A stretch of 64,000 nt of DNA from Benzoatithermus flavus (GTDB lineage Bacteria > Pseudomonadota > Alphaproteobacteria > Geminicoccales > Geminicoccaceae). Within the stretch, counting starts at the first letter, position 1, and every line of letters begins with the position of its first letter. Positions 41,938 to 51,136 of the stretch are shown here, piece after piece. The stretch spans positions 62,001 through 126,000 of the forward strand of contig NZ_JBBLZC010000012.1 of NCBI RefSeq assembly GCF_037908215.1, in the 5' to 3' direction. The translations under genes were made by a program, and so were the position numbers. The notes beneath the pieces were generated by a model, which did not search any database, was not told where the DNA came from, and was given only the letters and a program-made list of their open reading frames with translations.

Positions 41938-43415
41938 ACGTGCGCAAAGTTGGCCTGATCGGGGCCGGCGTCATCGGGGCGGGCTGGGCCGCGCGCCTCG
42001 TGCTGAACGGCATCGACGTGGCGCTCTACGATCCCGACCCCGAGGTCGAGCGCAAGGTGGGCGAGGTTCTGGCCAACGCCGAGCGCGCCTATCGCAAGCT
42101 GACGCTGGCGCCTTTGCCACGGCGTGGCAGCGTCACGTTCGCCCGCTCGGTGGAGGAGGCGGTGGCGGATGCCGACTTCGTCCAGGAGAGCGCGCCCGAG
42201 CGCGAGGACCTGAAGATCCGGCTCCTGGCGCAGGTCGACCGCGCCTGCCGTCCGGACGTCGTGATCGGTACCAGCACCTCGGGTCTGCTGCCGACCCGGC
42301 TGCAGTCCGGGATGGCGCATCCCGAGCGGTTCACGGTCGGCCACCCGTTCAACCCGGTCTATCTCCTGCCGCTGGTCGAGATCTGCGGCGGCGAGCGGAC
42401 CAGCGAGGCGACCAAGGAGCGGGCCGCCACCTTCTACCGCAGCATCGGTATGAAGCCCTTGATGCTGCGGAAGGAGATCGACGGCTTCATCGCCGACCGG
42501 CTCATGGAGGCGCTCTGGCGCGAGGCGCTGCATCTCGTCAACGACGACGTCGCCACGGTCGAGGAGATCGACGACGCGGTCCGCTTCGGCTGCGGCCTGC
42601 GCTGGTCGTTCATGGGCACCTTTCTCGTCTACCGCATCGCCGGCGGCGAGGCCGGGATGCGCCACTTCATGGCCCAGTTCGGCCCGGCGCTGAAGCTGCC
42701 CTGGACGAAGCTGGAGGCACCGGAGCTCACGGACGAGCTGCTCGAGAAGATCGTGGCCCAGTCGGACGCGCAGGCCGGCGACCGCTCGATCCGCGAGCTG
42801 GAGCGCTTGCGCGACGACTGCCTCGTCTCGGTGATGCAGGGCCTCAGGAGCCATCACTGGGGGGCAGGCGAGGTCCTCGCAGCCTACGAGGAGAAGCTCT
42901 ACGAGGCGAGCCACGCCCATGTCATGGGCGCGGGCGACGATCTCGCGCAGCCTTTGCGCCTGCACGAGGCGCGGGTGCTGCCGGAGTGGATCGACTACAA
43001 CGGCCACATGACCGAGAGCCGCTACCTCCAGGTCTTCGGCGACGCCTCGGACGCGCTCTTCCGCTATGTCGGCATCGACGAGGCTTACCACCGCGCGGGC
43101 CTCAGCTACTACACGGTCGAGACCCACATCATGCATCTGCGCGAGGTCGAGGCCGGCGTGCCGCTCCACGTCACGACGCAGATCCTCGGCGCCGACGAGA
43201 AGCGCATCCATCTCTTCCATTCGCTCCACCGCTCGGACGACGGCACGCGCCTCGCCACCGCCGAGCAGATGCTGCTCCACGTCGACACCAATGCCGGTCG
43301 TGCCTGCCCGGCGCGCGAGGACGTGCGGGAGCGGGTCTTGCGCATCGCTGCAGCCCATCGCGACCTGCCCAGGCCGGACTTCGCCGGCCGGCAGGTCGGG
43401 GCACCACGGCGCTAG
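41934..43415 (+). CDS. lcdH: Fused L-carnitine dehydrogenase / betainyl-CoA thioesterase
   Basis: The protein has 493 residues. Residues 1-320 are a 3-hydroxyacyl-CoA-dehydrogenase-like NAD enzyme: GLIGAGVIGAGWAARL, TSTSGLLPT, VGHPFNPVYLLPLVEI, and an all-helical C-terminal part with FMGTFLVYR. This is the CdhA (carnitine 3-dehydrogenase) type. From about 335 on there is a hotdog thioesterase, with VLPEWIDYNGHMTESRYL, matching CdhB. The two are separate genes in Pseudomonas and fused in several alphaproteobacteria. Together with the BKACE they convert L-carnitine to glycine betaine. The ATG overlaps the stop of cdhC. Confidence 0.9.
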   Translation: MNVRKVGLIGAGVIGAGWAARLVLNGIDVALYDPDPEVERKVGEVLANAERAYRKLTLAPLPRRGSVTFARSVEEAVADADFVQESAPEREDLKIRLLAQVDRACRPDVVIGTSTSGLLPTRLQSGMAHPERFTVGHPFNPVYLLPLVEICGGERTSEATKERAATFYRSIGMKPLMLRKEIDGFIADRLMEALWREALHLVNDDVATVEEIDDAVRFGCGLRWSFMGTFLVYRIAGGEAGMRHFMAQFGPALKLPWTKLEAPELTDELLEKIVAQSDAQAGDRSIRELERLRDDCLVSVMQGLRSHHWGAGEVLAAYEEKLYEASHAHVMGAGDDLAQPLRLHEARVLPEWIDYNGHMTESRYLQVFGDASDALFRYVGIDEAYHRAGLSYYTVETHIMHLREVEAGVPLHVTTQILGADEKRIHLFHSLHRSDDGTRLATAEQMLLHVDTNAGRACPAREDVRERVLRIAAAHRDLPRPDFAGRQVGAPRR

Positions 43416-43419
43416 TGTC

Positions 43420-44193
43420 ATGACGGGCACGCCGCTTCGTGTGCTCGTCACCGCGGCGGCCACCGGCATCGGCCGGGCGATCGCGTGCGGCTTCATGGCG
43501 CGCGGGGATCGGGTCCACATCTGCGACATTGACTCCGGTGCGCTGGCCGCCTTCCATGCGGCGCATCCCGAAGCCGGAGTGAGCCTCGCCGACGTTTCCG
43601 TCGAGGCCGACGTCGACCGGCTGTTCGAGGAGGCCACGGCCCGCCTGGGCGGGCTCGACGTGCTGGTCAACAATGCCGGCATAGCCGGGCCGACGGTACC
43701 GGTCGAGGACGTGGCCTACGACGACTGGCGCCGCTGCCTCGCCGTCAATCTCGACGGCGCTTTCCTGTGCGCGCGCCGGGCGGCGCCGCTCCTGAAGGCG
43801 CAGGGGCAGGGGGCGATCGTCAATCTCTCCTCGACCGCGGGCCTGTTCGGCTACCCGAATCGCGCACCTTACTGCGCGGCCAAGTGGGCGATCATCGGAC
43901 TCACCAAGACGCTCGCCATGGAGCTCGGTCCCTTCGGCGTGCAGGTCAACGCAATCTGTCCGGGCTCGGTCGAGGGCCCGCGCATGGCGCGCGTCATCGC
44001 CGCCGAGGCGGCGGTCACCGGCCGGAGCGAAGCGGAAGTGCGGCGCAGCTACGAGCGCTCCGTATCTTTACGCACCTTCGTGACCCCCGAGGACGTCGCC
44101 GGGATGGTGCTTTTCCTGTGCAGCCCGGCGGGCAAGCGCATCTCCGGCCAGGCGCTCGCCGTCGACGGCCACACCGAATCCCTCACGAGCTGA
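43420..44193 (+). CDS. Short-chain dehydrogenase/reductase
   Basis: This 257-residue SDR has the glycine motif TAAATGIGRA (residues 11-20), NNAG, the catalytic Ser in NLSSTAG, Tyr151 and Lys155 in APYCAAK, and ICPGSVEGPRM. It is preceded by the carnitine dehydrogenase/thioesterase gene with a gap of only four bases and followed by an acyl-CoA dehydrogenase. In this operon it could oxidise a hydroxylated intermediate, perhaps D-carnitine or another 3-hydroxy-4-trimethylammonio compound. That substrate is a guess; the SDR fold alone does not specify it. Confidence 0.85.
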   Translation: MTGTPLRVLVTAAATGIGRAIACGFMARGDRVHICDIDSGALAAFHAAHPEAGVSLADVSVEADVDRLFEEATARLGGLDVLVNNAGIAGPTVPVEDVAYDDWRRCLAVNLDGAFLCARRAAPLLKAQGQGAIVNLSSTAGLFGYPNRAPYCAAKWAIIGLTKTLAMELGPFGVQVNAICPGSVEGPRMARVIAAEAAVTGRSEAEVRRSYERSVSLRTFVTPEDVAGMVLFLCSPAGKRISGQALAVDGHTESLTS

Positions 44194-44202
44194 GCAGAAT
44201 CC

Positions 44203-45363
44203 ATGGACTTCGCCCTCTCGCCCGAGCAGCAGATGGTGGTCGACACGGTGCGGAGCTTCGTCGAGAACGAGCTCTACCCGCTCGAGGCCGAGGTCGAGCG
44301 CACCGGCGAGGTGCGACCCGAGGTCGGACGCGAGATCATACGGAAAGTGAAGGAGCTCGGCTTCTACGCGCCGAACATCCCGGAAGAGTTCGGCGGCGGC
44401 GGGCTCGACCATCTCACCTTCACCCTCCTCGAGCGCGAGCTCGGCCGGGCGAGCTACGGCCTCTCCGTGTTCTGGGGCCGGCCCTCCAACATTCTGTGCG
44501 CCTGCAACGACGAGCAGCGGGAGCGCTATTTGCTTCCGGCCGTGCGCGGCGAGCGGATCGACTGCCTCGCCATGACCGAGCCCGAGGCCGGCTCGGACGT
44601 ACGCTCGATGAAGACCTTCGCGCGCCGCGATGGTGGCGACTGGGTCATCAACGGTACCAAGCACTTCATCAGCCACGCCGACATCGCGGATTTCGCCATC
44701 GTCTTCGTCGCGACCGGGACGGAGGAGACGAAGGCCGGCCCGAAGCAGCGCATCACCTGCTTTCTGATCGACCGCGGCACGCCGGGCTTCGAGATCAGGC
44801 CGGGCTACCGAAGCGTCTCGCACCGCGGCTACCACAACTGCATCCTCGACTTCGACGAATGCCGGGTGCCTTCCTCGCAGATCCTGGGCGAGGAGGGAGC
44901 AGGCTTCGAGCTCATGACCACCTGGCTCTACGCCACCCGGCTCACGGTCGCCGCCACGTGCGTCGGTCGGGCGCGGCGCGTGTTCGACCTCGCGGCGGCC
45001 TGGGCAGCGGAGCGGAAGCAGTTCGGCCAGCCGATCGGCAGGTTCCAGGGAACTTCGTTCAAGCTCGCCGACATGGCGACCGAGATCGACGCCGCCGATC
45101 TCCTCACCCTGAAGGCCGCCTGGCTGCTCGATCAGCGTACGGACGCCAACCGGATGATCGCGCAGGCCAAGCTCTACGCTTCCGAGATGCTGGCGCGCGT
45201 CACCGATCATGCCATCCAGATCTTCGGCGGCATGGGCCTCATGGAGGAGACCGGGATCGAACGCTTCTGGCGCGATGCGCGTGTCGAGCGGATCTGGGAC
45301 GGCACCAGCGAGATCCAGCGCCACATCATCAGCCGCGACATCCTGAGAAGGCTCGGGGCCTGA
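44203..45363 (+). CDS. Acyl-CoA dehydrogenase (probable gamma-butyrobetainyl-CoA dehydrogenase)
   Basis: This 386-residue flavoprotein has the three ACAD parts: N-terminal helices (FALSPEQQMVVDTVRSF), the middle beta domain with AMTEPEAGSDV and WVINGTKHFISHA, and the C-terminal helices with RKQFGQPIGRFQ, IFGGMGLMEET and the ending WDGTSEIQRHIISRDIL. ACADs form a 2,3-double bond in an acyl-CoA. Because it lies in one operon with a CaiD-like hydratase and carnitine genes, the substrate is probably gamma-butyrobetainyl-CoA, giving crotonobetainyl-CoA, as for CaiA/BcoC-like enzymes. Substrate is inference from context. Confidence 0.85.
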   Translation: MDFALSPEQQMVVDTVRSFVENELYPLEAEVERTGEVRPEVGREIIRKVKELGFYAPNIPEEFGGGGLDHLTFTLLERELGRASYGLSVFWGRPSNILCACNDEQRERYLLPAVRGERIDCLAMTEPEAGSDVRSMKTFARRDGGDWVINGTKHFISHADIADFAIVFVATGTEETKAGPKQRITCFLIDRGTPGFEIRPGYRSVSHRGYHNCILDFDECRVPSSQILGEEGAGFELMTTWLYATRLTVAATCVGRARRVFDLAAAWAAERKQFGQPIGRFQGTSFKLADMATEIDAADLLTLKAAWLLDQRTDANRMIAQAKLYASEMLARVTDHAIQIFGGMGLMEETGIERFWRDARVERIWDGTSEIQRHIISRDILRRLGA

Positions 45364-45368
45364 CGCGC

Positions 45369-47429
45369 ATGGATCTCCGCCGTCTGCTGCATCCGCGCGG
45401 AATCGCAGTGTTCGGTGGCTGGCAGGCGGCAGGAGTCATCCGCCGCTGCGAGGAGATGGGCTTTGCCGGCCCCATCTGGCCGGTCCATCCTACCAGGACC
45501 GAGATCGAGGGCCGCCCGGCGTTTCGCAGCGTGGCCGACCTGCCCGAAACACCCGATGCAGCCTTCATCGCCGTCAACCGCGAGCTTTCGGTCGAGGTCG
45601 TACGCGAGCTGGCGGCACGTGGTGCGGGCGGGGCCGTCTGCTACGCTTCCGGCTTCAAGGAGACCGGCGGGCGTGGGGAGGAGCTCCAGGCCGCCCTCGT
45701 CGCGGCTGCGGGCGACATGCCCTTCTTCGGTCCCAACTGCTACGGCATCATCAACTACCTGGACGGCGCCCTGCTCTGGTTCGACCAGCACGGCGGCAAG
45801 CGCTGCGAGCGCGGGGTCGCGATCCTGACCCAGTCGGGCAACATCGCGCTCAACCTCACCATGCAGCGCCGCGGCCTGCCGCTGGCCTACGTGCTGACGC
45901 TGGGTAACCAGGCGAAGGTGGGCCTTGCCACCTGCCTCGCGGCACTCGTCGACGATCCGCGCGTCACCGCCATCGGGCTCCACATCGAGGGCATCGACGA
46001 CGTCGCCGCGTTCGATGCGGCCGGGCGCAAGGCGCTGGCGGCGAGGAAGCCCGTCGTCGTGCTCAAGGCCGGGCGCTCGGCGGCAGGGGCGGCGCTCACC
46101 ATGAGCCATACCGCCTCGCTCGCCGGGGCGGACGAGGCCATGACGGCCCTGTTCGCCCGGCTCGGCATGGCGCGGGTGAATTCGATCCCGGTCCTGCTCG
46201 AGACCCTGAAGCTGCTCCATGCCGGCGGCGCCCTGCATGGGCGCGACGTCGTCTCGCTTAGCTGCTCGGGCGGCGAGGCCTCGCTGATGGCGGATGCGAG
46301 CGAGGGCCGGCGGCTGTGCTTCCGTGGCTTCGACCCGGACCAGACGGAACGGGTCCGCACCACGCTCAACGAGCTCGTCACCATCTCGAACCCGCTCGAT
46401 TATCACACCTTCATCTGGGCGAAGCCGGATCAGCTCCGCGCGACCTTCTCGGCCGTCATGGCGTGCGGCTTCGATCTCTCCTTTCTCCTTCTCGATCTGC
46501 CTCGCGCCGACCGCTGCGATCCCGCCGACTGGTACGTCTCGCTCGACGCCTGGAAGGACGCGCGCGACGCTACCGGCGCGCGCACCGCCATCCTCGCCAC
46601 GCTTCCCGAGTGCCTGCCCGAACATGTCGCCGAACGCCTGCTCGCGGACGGCATCGCTCCCCTTGCCGGGATGGAGGAGGCCCTGGCGGCCGCCGAGGCC
46701 GCCGCCGATATCGGCGCCGCGCAGGCGCGGGCACTGCCGCCGCCGCTCCTGTCGGCCGAGGCCCCGGCCGGGGAGCCCGTCACCCTCGACGAGTGGGAGG
46801 GCAAGACGCTTCTCGCCCGCTTCGGCCTCGCCCATCCCGGCGGCCGGTGCGTGCCGGATGCCGCCGCTGCCGTCGCTGCCGCGGAGGCCATGGGCTACCC
46901 CGTCGTGGTGAAGGCGGTGGGCCGCACGCTCGCCCACAAGAGCGAGCTCGGTGCGGTAGCCTTGCGATTGCGGAACGCGGCCGAGGTCGAAGCGGTCGCC
47001 CGGCGCATGCTGGCCTTGGGCGAGGCGATCCTGGTCGAGCCCATGGTGCAGGACGGTGTAGCCGAGCTTCTCGTCGGCGTCATCCGCGATCCCCAGCTCG
47101 GGCTCTGCCTCGTCGTGGGTGCCGGCGGGATCATGGTCGAGCTTCTGGCCGACCGGGCGCTCCTTCTCCTGCCGACCACCGAGGAGGCGGTGCGCGAGGC
47201 GATCTCGAGCCTGCGCACCGCACCGCTGCTCCAGGGCTTTCGCGGCCGGCCCGCCGGTGACCTCGATGCCGCCGTGGCCGCCGTGCTGGCGGTGGCGCGC
47301 TTCGCTGCGACTTACGCCGACCGCCTCGTCGAGCTCGACGTCAATCCTCTGATCGTCCGCCCGGCAGGCAAGGGTGCGGTCGCGGCCGACGCCTTCGTCC
47401 GCCTCGTTCCCGGAGAGCCCAGTCCATGA
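45369..47429 (+). CDS. ADP-forming acyl-CoA synthetase (ACD superfamily)
   Basis: This 686-residue protein has an N-terminal CoA-binding domain (RRLLHPRGIAVFGGW onward) and succinyl-CoA-ligase-like parts with FFGPNCYGIIN and ILTQSGNIAL. The loop TMSHTASLAGADEAM holds phospho-His247. A C-terminal ATP-grasp domain follows (about 460-686: YPVVVKAVGRTLAHKSELGAVAL, LVEPMVQDGVAELLVG, ELDVNPLIV). ACD enzymes interconvert carboxylate + CoA + ATP and acyl-CoA + ADP + Pi, reversibly. Here it should activate gamma-butyrobetaine or release carnitine from carnitinyl-CoA, taking the place of the CaiC ligase and CaiB transferase. The gene overlaps caiD by four bases. Confidence 0.88.
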   Translation: MDLRRLLHPRGIAVFGGWQAAGVIRRCEEMGFAGPIWPVHPTRTEIEGRPAFRSVADLPETPDAAFIAVNRELSVEVVRELAARGAGGAVCYASGFKETGGRGEELQAALVAAAGDMPFFGPNCYGIINYLDGALLWFDQHGGKRCERGVAILTQSGNIALNLTMQRRGLPLAYVLTLGNQAKVGLATCLAALVDDPRVTAIGLHIEGIDDVAAFDAAGRKALAARKPVVVLKAGRSAAGAALTMSHTASLAGADEAMTALFARLGMARVNSIPVLLETLKLLHAGGALHGRDVVSLSCSGGEASLMADASEGRRLCFRGFDPDQTERVRTTLNELVTISNPLDYHTFIWAKPDQLRATFSAVMACGFDLSFLLLDLPRADRCDPADWYVSLDAWKDARDATGARTAILATLPECLPEHVAERLLADGIAPLAGMEEALAAAEAAADIGAAQARALPPPLLSAEAPAGEPVTLDEWEGKTLLARFGLAHPGGRCVPDAAAAVAAAEAMGYPVVVKAVGRTLAHKSELGAVALRLRNAAEVEAVARRMLALGEAILVEPMVQDGVAELLVGVIRDPQLGLCLVVGAGGIMVELLADRALLLLPTTEEAVREAISSLRTAPLLQGFRGRPAGDLDAAVAAVLAVARFAATYADRLVELDVNPLIVRPAGKGAVAADAFVRLVPGEPSP

Positions 47430-48214
47430 CCGATTCTACGCCGCTTCGGGTCACCCGCGAGGGGGGCGTGCTCGAGGTCGTCCTCGACCGCCCCAAGGCC
47501 AATGCGATCGATGCCGCGACCAGCCGGAAGATGGGTGAGCTGTTCTTGGGTTTCCGCGACGACCCGGAGCTTCGGGTCGCCATCGTCACCGGGGCCGGCG
47601 GCAGGTTTTTCAGCGCCGGCTGGGACCTCAAGGCCGCAGCCGAAGGCGAAGCGCCCGACGCTGATTTCGGCATCGGCGGCTTCGCCGGCCTGCAGCAGCT
47701 TCCCGACCTCAACAAGCCCGTGATCGCTGCCGTCAACGGCATGGCCGTGGGCGGCGGCTTCGAGCTGGCGCTGTCGTGCGATCTGATCCTCGCCGCCGAC
47801 CATGCCCGCTTCGCGCTGCCCGAGATCAACGTGGGCGTGCTCGCCGATGCGGCCACCATCAAGCTGCCACGGCGCATCCCCTATCATGTCGCCATGGATC
47901 TTCTGCTCACCGGCCGGTTCATGGACGCGGCCGAGGCGGCGCGCTGGGGGCTCGTCAACGAGGTCGTGCCGGGAGACGGCCTGATGGCGCGCGCCCGCGA
48001 GCTGGCGCGTCTCCTGGCCGAAGGGCCGCCTCTGGTCTTCGCCGCCATCAAGGAGGTGGTGCGCAAGACCGCCACCATGGGCGAGCAGGAGGCGCTGGCG
48101 CTGGTAGCGGCGAAGGGCCTGCCGACCGTGAAGCGCGTCTACGAGAGCGAGGACCAGCTCGAAGGGGCACGCGCCTTTGCCGAGAAGAGGAAGCCCGTCT
48201 GGAAGGGCCGCTGA
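47426..48214 (+). CDS. caiD: CaiD-like crotonobetainyl-CoA hydratase
   Basis: This 262-residue crotonase-fold protein matches E. coli CaiD beyond family level. It has VLDRPKANAIDA, FFSAGWDLKAAAEGEAPDADFG, VNGMAVGGGFELAL, FALPEINVG and the C-terminal RAFAEKRKPVWKGR, all near-identical to CaiD as I recall it. CaiD hydrates crotonobetainyl-CoA to L-carnitinyl-CoA. Oxyanion residues lie in the FSAGWDLK and GMAVGGG segments. In E. coli CaiD serves anaerobic carnitine reduction. Here, next to an acyl-CoA dehydrogenase and the CdhABC-type genes, it would run towards carnitine. The ATG overlaps the upstream synthetase stop. Confidence 0.9.
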   Translation: MTDSTPLRVTREGGVLEVVLDRPKANAIDAATSRKMGELFLGFRDDPELRVAIVTGAGGRFFSAGWDLKAAAEGEAPDADFGIGGFAGLQQLPDLNKPVIAAVNGMAVGGGFELALSCDLILAADHARFALPEINVGVLADAATIKLPRRIPYHVAMDLLLTGRFMDAAEAARWGLVNEVVPGDGLMARARELARLLAEGPPLVFAAIKEVVRKTATMGEQEALALVAAKGLPTVKRVYESEDQLEGARAFAEKRKPVWKGR

Positions 48215-48218
48215 ACGC

Positions 48219-50231
48219 ATGCGCACCGTCGAGAAGTTTCCCCGCTCCGTCCGCGAGCTCGAGAACGTCTGGATCGAGCTGAGCGACGGCTGCCGCCTCG
48301 CCGCCCGGATCTGGCTGCCCGAGGATGCCGAGACGAGCCCGGTGCCGGCGATCCTGGAATATCTCCCCTACCGCAAGCGCGACGGGACGGCGGCGCGCGA
48401 TGCGCTCACCCACCCTTATCTCGCCGGCCACGGCTATGCCTGTGTCCGTGTCGACATGCGCGGCAACGGCGAGAGCGACGGGCTCATGGAGGACGAGTAC
48501 CTGCCGCAGGAGCAGGACGACGCCCTTCAGGTCATCGCCTGGCTCGCGGCCCAACCCTGGTGCAGCGGGGCCGTCGGCATGATGGGGATCTCCTGGGGCG
48601 GCTTCAACGCGCTCCAGGTGGCGGCACGCCGGCCACCGGCCTTGAAGGCGATCGTCACCGTCTGTTCGACCGTCGACCGCTACGCCGACGACATTCATTA
48701 CAAGGGTGGCTGCCTCCTGGGCGAGAACCTGGGCTGGGCCGCCACCATGCTGGCCTATTCCTCGCGGCCGCCCGATCCTCTCCTCGTCGGCGAGCGCTGG
48801 CGCGAGATGTGGCTGCACCGCCTCGAGAACGAGCCCGTCCTGATCGACACCTGGCTCCGCCATCAGACCCGCGACGCCTACTGGCGCCACGGCTCGGTGT
48901 GCGAGGACTACGGCGCGATCCAGGCGGCGACGCTCGCCGTCGGCGGCTGGAACGATTCCTACAAGAACGCCGTGCCGCAGCTCGTCCAGCACCTGCGCGT
49001 ACCGGTGAAGGGGATCGTCGGCCCCTGGATCCACAAATACCCGCACTTTGCCGTGCCGGGGCCGCGAATCGGCTTCCTGCAGGAGATGCTGCGCTGGTGG
49101 GATCGCTGGCTGAAAGGAAGCGACACCGGTGTGGAGCGCGACCCGGCCTACCGCATCTATCTCATGGCGAGCGAGCTGCCGCAGGCCGAGCTCGCGTTCC
49201 GGCAGGGACGCTGGATCGGCGAGCCGGCCTGGCCGTCGCCCAACGTGTCGCTGCAGCGGCTCTGGCTCAACGACGATGGTCTCTGCCGAAAGCCCGGCGC
49301 GCTCGTGCCGCGCGCGGTCTGCTCGCCGCAGGATCTGGGTCTGACCGGCGGCGAGTTCTGCGCCATCTGGACCGGTCCGGAGCTGCCGCTCGACCAGCGT
49401 GCCGACGACGGCGGCTCCTTGTGCTTCGACAGCCGCCCGCTCCAGGAATCGGTTGCCATCGTGGGCGCACCCGTCGTCGAGCTCGAGATCGCGGCCGACC
49501 GGCGGGTGGCGTTCGTCGTCGTGCGCCTGTGCGACGTCTTCCCGGACGGAACCTCGGCCCGGATCACCTACGGTGTCCTCAATCTCTGCCAGCGGGAGAG
49601 CCGCGAGCGGCCGAGCCCGCTCGAGCCCGGTCGACGCTACCGGGTACGGGTCGAGCTCGACCACATCGCCTACGAGCTGCCGGCGGGCCATCGGCTGCGG
49701 GTCGCGATCTCCTCGACCTACTGGCCGCTCCTCTGGCCTTCGCCCGAGCCCGTGACGCTCACCGTCACGGCCGGTACCTCGCACCTCGAGCTGCCGGTGC
49801 GAAAAGCGCCCGGGAGCGAGCCCGAGGTCGTGTTCGCCGGACCCGAGGCCGCCCCGCCGCGGGCGGTGGAGCAGATCCGGCCACCCAGCCACGACCGGCG
49901 GGTCGAGCGCGATCTCGGCACCGGCGAGACCCGGCTCGTCGTCGACGACGACTTCGGCCTCGTGAAGGATCTCGGCCACGGCCTCGTCACCGGCGAGATC
50001 GCGCGCGAGACCTGGACGATCCGCGACGGCGATCCGCTCTCGGCCAGGGCCGAGATCCACTGGACCGAGACGCTCGAGCGCGACGGGTGGTCGGTGCGGA
50101 CGGAGACCTTCTCGAGCCTGAGCTGCGACGAGACGAGCTTTCTCGTCAGGGCACGGATCGAGGCCTACGAGGGCGAGCGGCTGATCCATGCGCGCGACCA
50201 CGAGGCCAGGATTCCGCGGGTGATGATCTGA
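48219..50231 (+). CDS. CocE/NonD-type alpha/beta hydrolase (S15 family)
   Basis: This 670-residue protein has an N-terminal alpha/beta hydrolase domain: ILEYLPYRKRDGT, VRVDMRGNGESDG, the nucleophile in MMGISWGGFNALQVA, and IHKYPHFAVPGP with the His. A C-terminal jelly-roll X-Pro dipeptidyl-peptidase domain follows (from about residue 330: VSLQRLWLNDDG). CocE/NonD hydrolases cleave esters such as cocaine. It lies four bases after caiD in the same operon. An acylcarnitine or choline-ester substrate would suit the pathway, but this is a guess. No signal peptide, so it acts inside the cell. The ATG at 48219 follows GGAAGGG. Confidence 0.82.
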   Translation: MRTVEKFPRSVRELENVWIELSDGCRLAARIWLPEDAETSPVPAILEYLPYRKRDGTAARDALTHPYLAGHGYACVRVDMRGNGESDGLMEDEYLPQEQDDALQVIAWLAAQPWCSGAVGMMGISWGGFNALQVAARRPPALKAIVTVCSTVDRYADDIHYKGGCLLGENLGWAATMLAYSSRPPDPLLVGERWREMWLHRLENEPVLIDTWLRHQTRDAYWRHGSVCEDYGAIQAATLAVGGWNDSYKNAVPQLVQHLRVPVKGIVGPWIHKYPHFAVPGPRIGFLQEMLRWWDRWLKGSDTGVERDPAYRIYLMASELPQAELAFRQGRWIGEPAWPSPNVSLQRLWLNDDGLCRKPGALVPRAVCSPQDLGLTGGEFCAIWTGPELPLDQRADDGGSLCFDSRPLQESVAIVGAPVVELEIAADRRVAFVVVRLCDVFPDGTSARITYGVLNLCQRESRERPSPLEPGRRYRVRVELDHIAYELPAGHRLRVAISSTYWPLLWPSPEPVTLTVTAGTSHLELPVRKAPGSEPEVVFAGPEAAPPRAVEQIRPPSHDRRVERDLGTGETRLVVDDDFGLVKDLGHGLVTGEIARETWTIRDGDPLSARAEIHWTETLERDGWSVRTETFSSLSCDETSFLVRARIEAYEGERLIHARDHEARIPRVMI

Positions 50232-50254
50232 GAACGGCGAGCAGGGGAAGCGGG

Positions 50255-51088
50255 ATGCCGGAGAAGGTGGTGTTCGTCATCGTGGACGGGATGCGTCACG
50301 ACACGGCGCTCTCGGTCTGCGGCTTCCTGGAAGGGCTCGTCGCCGGCGGCAAGGCGCGGCGCTTCACGCTGCGGGCGGCTCTGCCCAGCATCTCGCTCCC
50401 GCTCTACGAGACCCTGCACACCGGGCTGCCACCGGTCGAGCACGGCTTCACCAGCAACGAGCTCCTCGCTCCCTCGCGCTCGCCCAACGTCTTCGGCATC
50501 GCAAGAGAGCACGGGCTCAAGACGGCGGCCTGCGCGCACTACTACTTCTCGGTGCTCTACAACGGCGAACGCTACGATCCCTTGCGCGATCTCGAGTACG
50601 AGGACCCCGCGCGCCCGATTCCGATCGGCCGGTTCCATTCCGAGCGCGGCAAGACCCGCTTCAACATCGCCTATCCCGGCGACGGCGATCTCCTGACCCA
50701 GGCTGGCATCGTGCTGAAGAAGCACGCGCCCGACTATCTCCTGGTCCATAGCTGCACGGTCGATGCGATCGGTCACGCCTTCGGCGCCACATCGGCGGAG
50801 TACCGGCAGCAATGCGCCGTGATCGACAACGAGCTGGCGCAGAACGTCCCGCTGTGGCAGGCGCTGGGCTACCGGGTGATCGTCACCGCTGACCACGGCC
50901 AGACCGACGATGGCTGGCATGGCGGCCCGAGCGACGCCGAGACGCTCGTTCCTTGGTACGATATCGGCCATCCCGAGCCCGGCATCGCGCCCGGAATCGA
51001 GAATCAGCTCCGGGCGGCGCCCACTCTCCTGAGCTTGCTGGGCCTGCCGATCCCGCGCAGCATGCGGGAGCCGCCGCTGCCGGTGTGA
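50255..51088 (+). CDS. Alkaline-phosphatase-superfamily phosphodiesterase/nucleotide pyrophosphatase-like
   Basis: This 277-residue protein has the N-terminal metal motif VFVIVDGMRHD, an NPP-type nucleophile in ALPSISLPLYETLHTG (where a Thr or Ser takes the phosphate), HSCTVDAIGHAFG and VTADHGQTDDGWHG metal ligands. It is short for the superfamily and has no signal peptide. NPP/ENPP members cleave phosphodiesters, some releasing phosphocholine from choline lipids. A choline-phosphodiester role in this operon would feed the same betaine pool but is inference. The gap to the upstream hydrolase is 23 bases; AGGGGAAGCGGG precedes its ATG. Confidence 0.8.
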   Translation: MPEKVVFVIVDGMRHDTALSVCGFLEGLVAGGKARRFTLRAALPSISLPLYETLHTGLPPVEHGFTSNELLAPSRSPNVFGIAREHGLKTAACAHYYFSVLYNGERYDPLRDLEYEDPARPIPIGRFHSERGKTRFNIAYPGDGDLLTQAGIVLKKHAPDYLLVHSCTVDAIGHAFGATSAEYRQQCAVIDNELAQNVPLWQALGYRVIVTADHGQTDDGWHGGPSDAETLVPWYDIGHPEPGIAPGIENQLRAAPTLLSLLGLPIPRSMREPPLPV

Positions 51089-51136
51089 GGAAGGCAACGA
51101 TGGCCGACGATCACGATAAAAACGGGCGGTGAGAAC

